Source: Bacteroidales bacterium (GTDB lineage Bacteria > Bacteroidota > Bacteroidia > Bacteroidales > P3). From it: a stretch of 64,000 nucleotides of DNA. The notes below the pieces were generated by a model. It had not been told where the DNA came from, searched no databases, and was given only the letters and a program-made list of their open reading frames with translations. The DNA is taken from contig JAISGN010000006.1 of the NCBI GenBank assembly GCA_031263015.1, forward strand, positions 47,448 to 111,447. The letters are read 5' to 3'. Position numbers and translations under genes: made by a program. This document shows positions 63,198 to 64,000 of this stretch, piece after piece. How positions within the stretch are numbered: the stretch's first letter is position 1; every line of letters starts with the position of its first letter.

Positions 63198-63506
63198 ATG
63201 TACGCAATAGTAGAAATAGCAGGTCAGCAATTCAAGGTTGAAAAAGAGCAAAAGATATTTGTGCATAGACTTCACAGTGATGAAGGTGCAGAGTTGTCTT
63301 TTGACACCGTGATGCTCAAAGATGAGGATGGCAAAATCTCTATCGGCACTCCGAAATTGGAGGGAGCCGAAGTGAAAGCCAAAGTTATTAAACACATTAA
63401 AGATAAGAAAGTTCTTGTTTTCAAAAAGAAAAGAAGAAAAGGTTATCAAAAGATGAATGGTCATCGCCAGTGTTTAACCCAGATTCTTATTACGGATATA
63501 TTGTAG
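63198..63506 (+). CDS. rplU: 50S ribosomal protein L21
   Basis: The 102-residue protein begins MYAIVEIAGQQFKVEKEQ, has DTVMLKDEDGKISIGTPKLEGAEVKAKVI, and ends with the conserved KKKRRKGYQKMNGHRQCLTQILI block that contacts 23S rRNA. The longer frame from 63141 is not used because it contains the promoter. rpmA follows after 22 bases, the usual pair. Confidence 0.98.
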   Translation: MYAIVEIAGQQFKVEKEQKIFVHRLHSDEGAELSFDTVMLKDEDGKISIGTPKLEGAEVKAKVIKHIKDKKVLVFKKKRRKGYQKMNGHRQCLTQILITDIL

Positions 63507-63528
63507 AATAATTAAAACTAAGTAGATT

Positions 63529-63786
63529 ATGGCTCATAAAAAAGGTGTCGGTAGTTCAAGTAACGGTCGTGAATCGCATAGCAAGCGATTAGGTATAAAG
63601 ATATTTGGTGGTCAGGCATGCATAGCAGGGAATATTATAGTGCGCCAAAGAGGAACGGCTCATAATCCCGGAGTAAATGTAGGAATAGGCAAAGATCATA
63701 CTTTATTTGCTCTAACTGACGGGACGGTTCAATTTAAGAAGGGTAAAAATAACAGGTCTTATGTATCTGTTGTGCCTGCTCAATAA
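63529..63786 (+). CDS. rpmA: 50S ribosomal protein L27
   Basis: The 85-residue protein begins [29 protein letters not shown] and contains [26 protein letters not shown], both diagnostic of L27. It binds near the peptidyl transferase centre. The N-terminus is not extended, so no Prp-type processing is expected. It forms an operon with rplU. Confidence 0.98.
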   Translation: MAHKKGVGSSSNGRESHSKRLGIKIFGGQACIAGNIIVRQRGTAHNPGVNVGIGKDHTLFALTDGTVQFKKGKNNRSYVSVVPAQ

Positions 63787-63820
63787 ACGAAAAGGTTTAA
63801 GTTTAAAATATTATCATTGG

Positions 63821-63848
63821 CTTAAAGAATCTAAAAAAAATCTTTAAG
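63821..63848 (+). terminator. Possible terminator hairpin between rpmA and 23S rRNA
   Basis: CTTAAAGA pairs with TCTTTAAG around an A-rich loop. The T run after the stem is absent, so termination strength is doubtful. A second small stem (CGTTA/TAACG) lies at about 63862-63877. Confidence 0.35.
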
Positions 63849-63918
63849 TCGCATAGGTTGTCGTTAGAGTACGATAACGTCAGTACATTGACAAATTTAG
63901 TGATATACAAGAGAGGAA

Positions 63919-64000
63919 AGAAGGAGAGAAGAGCGTAAGGGGGATGCCTTATGGCTCTCGGAGGCGAAGAAGGACGTGATAAGCTGCGAAAAGTTGCGGG
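63919..64000 (+). rRNA. rrl: 23S ribosomal RNA, 5' end (runs off the window)
   Basis: From about 63933 the sequence aligns with the 5' end of 23S rRNA: GCGTAAGGGGGATGCC, GGCTCTCGGAGGCGA, AGAAGGACGTGATAAGCTGCG, the conserved domain I start. The exact 5' end is approximate, set by counting back from the E. coli alignment. No 16S rRNA, tRNA-Ile or tRNA-Ala precedes it; rpmA ends 133 bases upstream. I found no clear promoter in that gap. Confidence 0.88.

Overview
The window is chromosomal DNA from a low-GC member of the Bacteroidota, probably an uncultured Bacteroidales relative. The evidence is Bacteroidota-type promoters (TTG or TTTG, about 19 bases, then TAnnTTTG), type IX secretion (T9SS) sorting domains of both type A and CHU_C (type B) kind, a fused MurF-alanine racemase, tRNAs without encoded CCA, a Zn-less DksA-like protein, and an exbB/membrane protein/exbD/exbD operon. 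Most genes are housekeeping and none belongs to an intact mobile element.

Layout. 1-5000: a partial gene, tRNA-Arg(CCG), a Big_5-type lipoprotein, a small membrane protein, a GT9 glycosyltransferase, a 42-codon membrane peptide and an orphan transcription unit. 5061-12800: dxs, an outer-membrane protein, and a mtgA-xer-CHU_C secreted protein cluster. 13030-20580: a TPR lipoprotein-pyrB-pyrI operon, a fold-III PLP decarboxylase, marC, sdaA, a sugar nucleotidyltransferase and an Mla-type ATPase. 21009-31658: an Omp28-like T9SS protein, TPR proteins, lolD, yraN, yicC, mgsA and trmN6. 31742-38703: the ExbB/ExbD operon, a CNNM protein, a HinfI-like restriction-modification pair, lspA and a DksA-like gene. 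39024-50540: an HU-like protein, a Tyr/Gly-rich lipoprotein, an S9 peptidase, rsmG, glmS, murF-alr and a membrane protein. 50543-64000: pheT, gltX, a DUF2520 protein, tRNA-Ser(UGA), prmC, ribD, a large T9SS protein, a Cas13a-like fragment, rplU, rpmA and the 5' end of a 23S rRNA.

Two things stand out. First, about fifteen intergenic gaps hold arrays with an exact 21-bp (sometimes 22-bp) period, built from an 11- or 12-base word plus a 10-base spacer. Different gaps use different words, words are inverted within arrays, and several arrays end in a hairpin-forming module (GTGCGTGTCG plus CACTGACATTA) that acts like a terminal inverted repeat. I know of no described family with this grammar. Second, positions 62384-62974 encode what looks like the first 170 or so residues of a type VI-A CRISPR effector (Cas13a/C2c2), cut off before any HEPN nuclease motif, with no CRISPR array in the window.

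The 23S rRNA begins 133 bases after rpmA with no 16S rRNA or spacer tRNAs before it, which suggests unlinked rRNA genes or an assembly join. Several start codons were moved downstream because a promoter -7 box lies inside the longest reading frame (mtgA, the Mla ATPase, a TPR protein, prmC, ribD, rplU).
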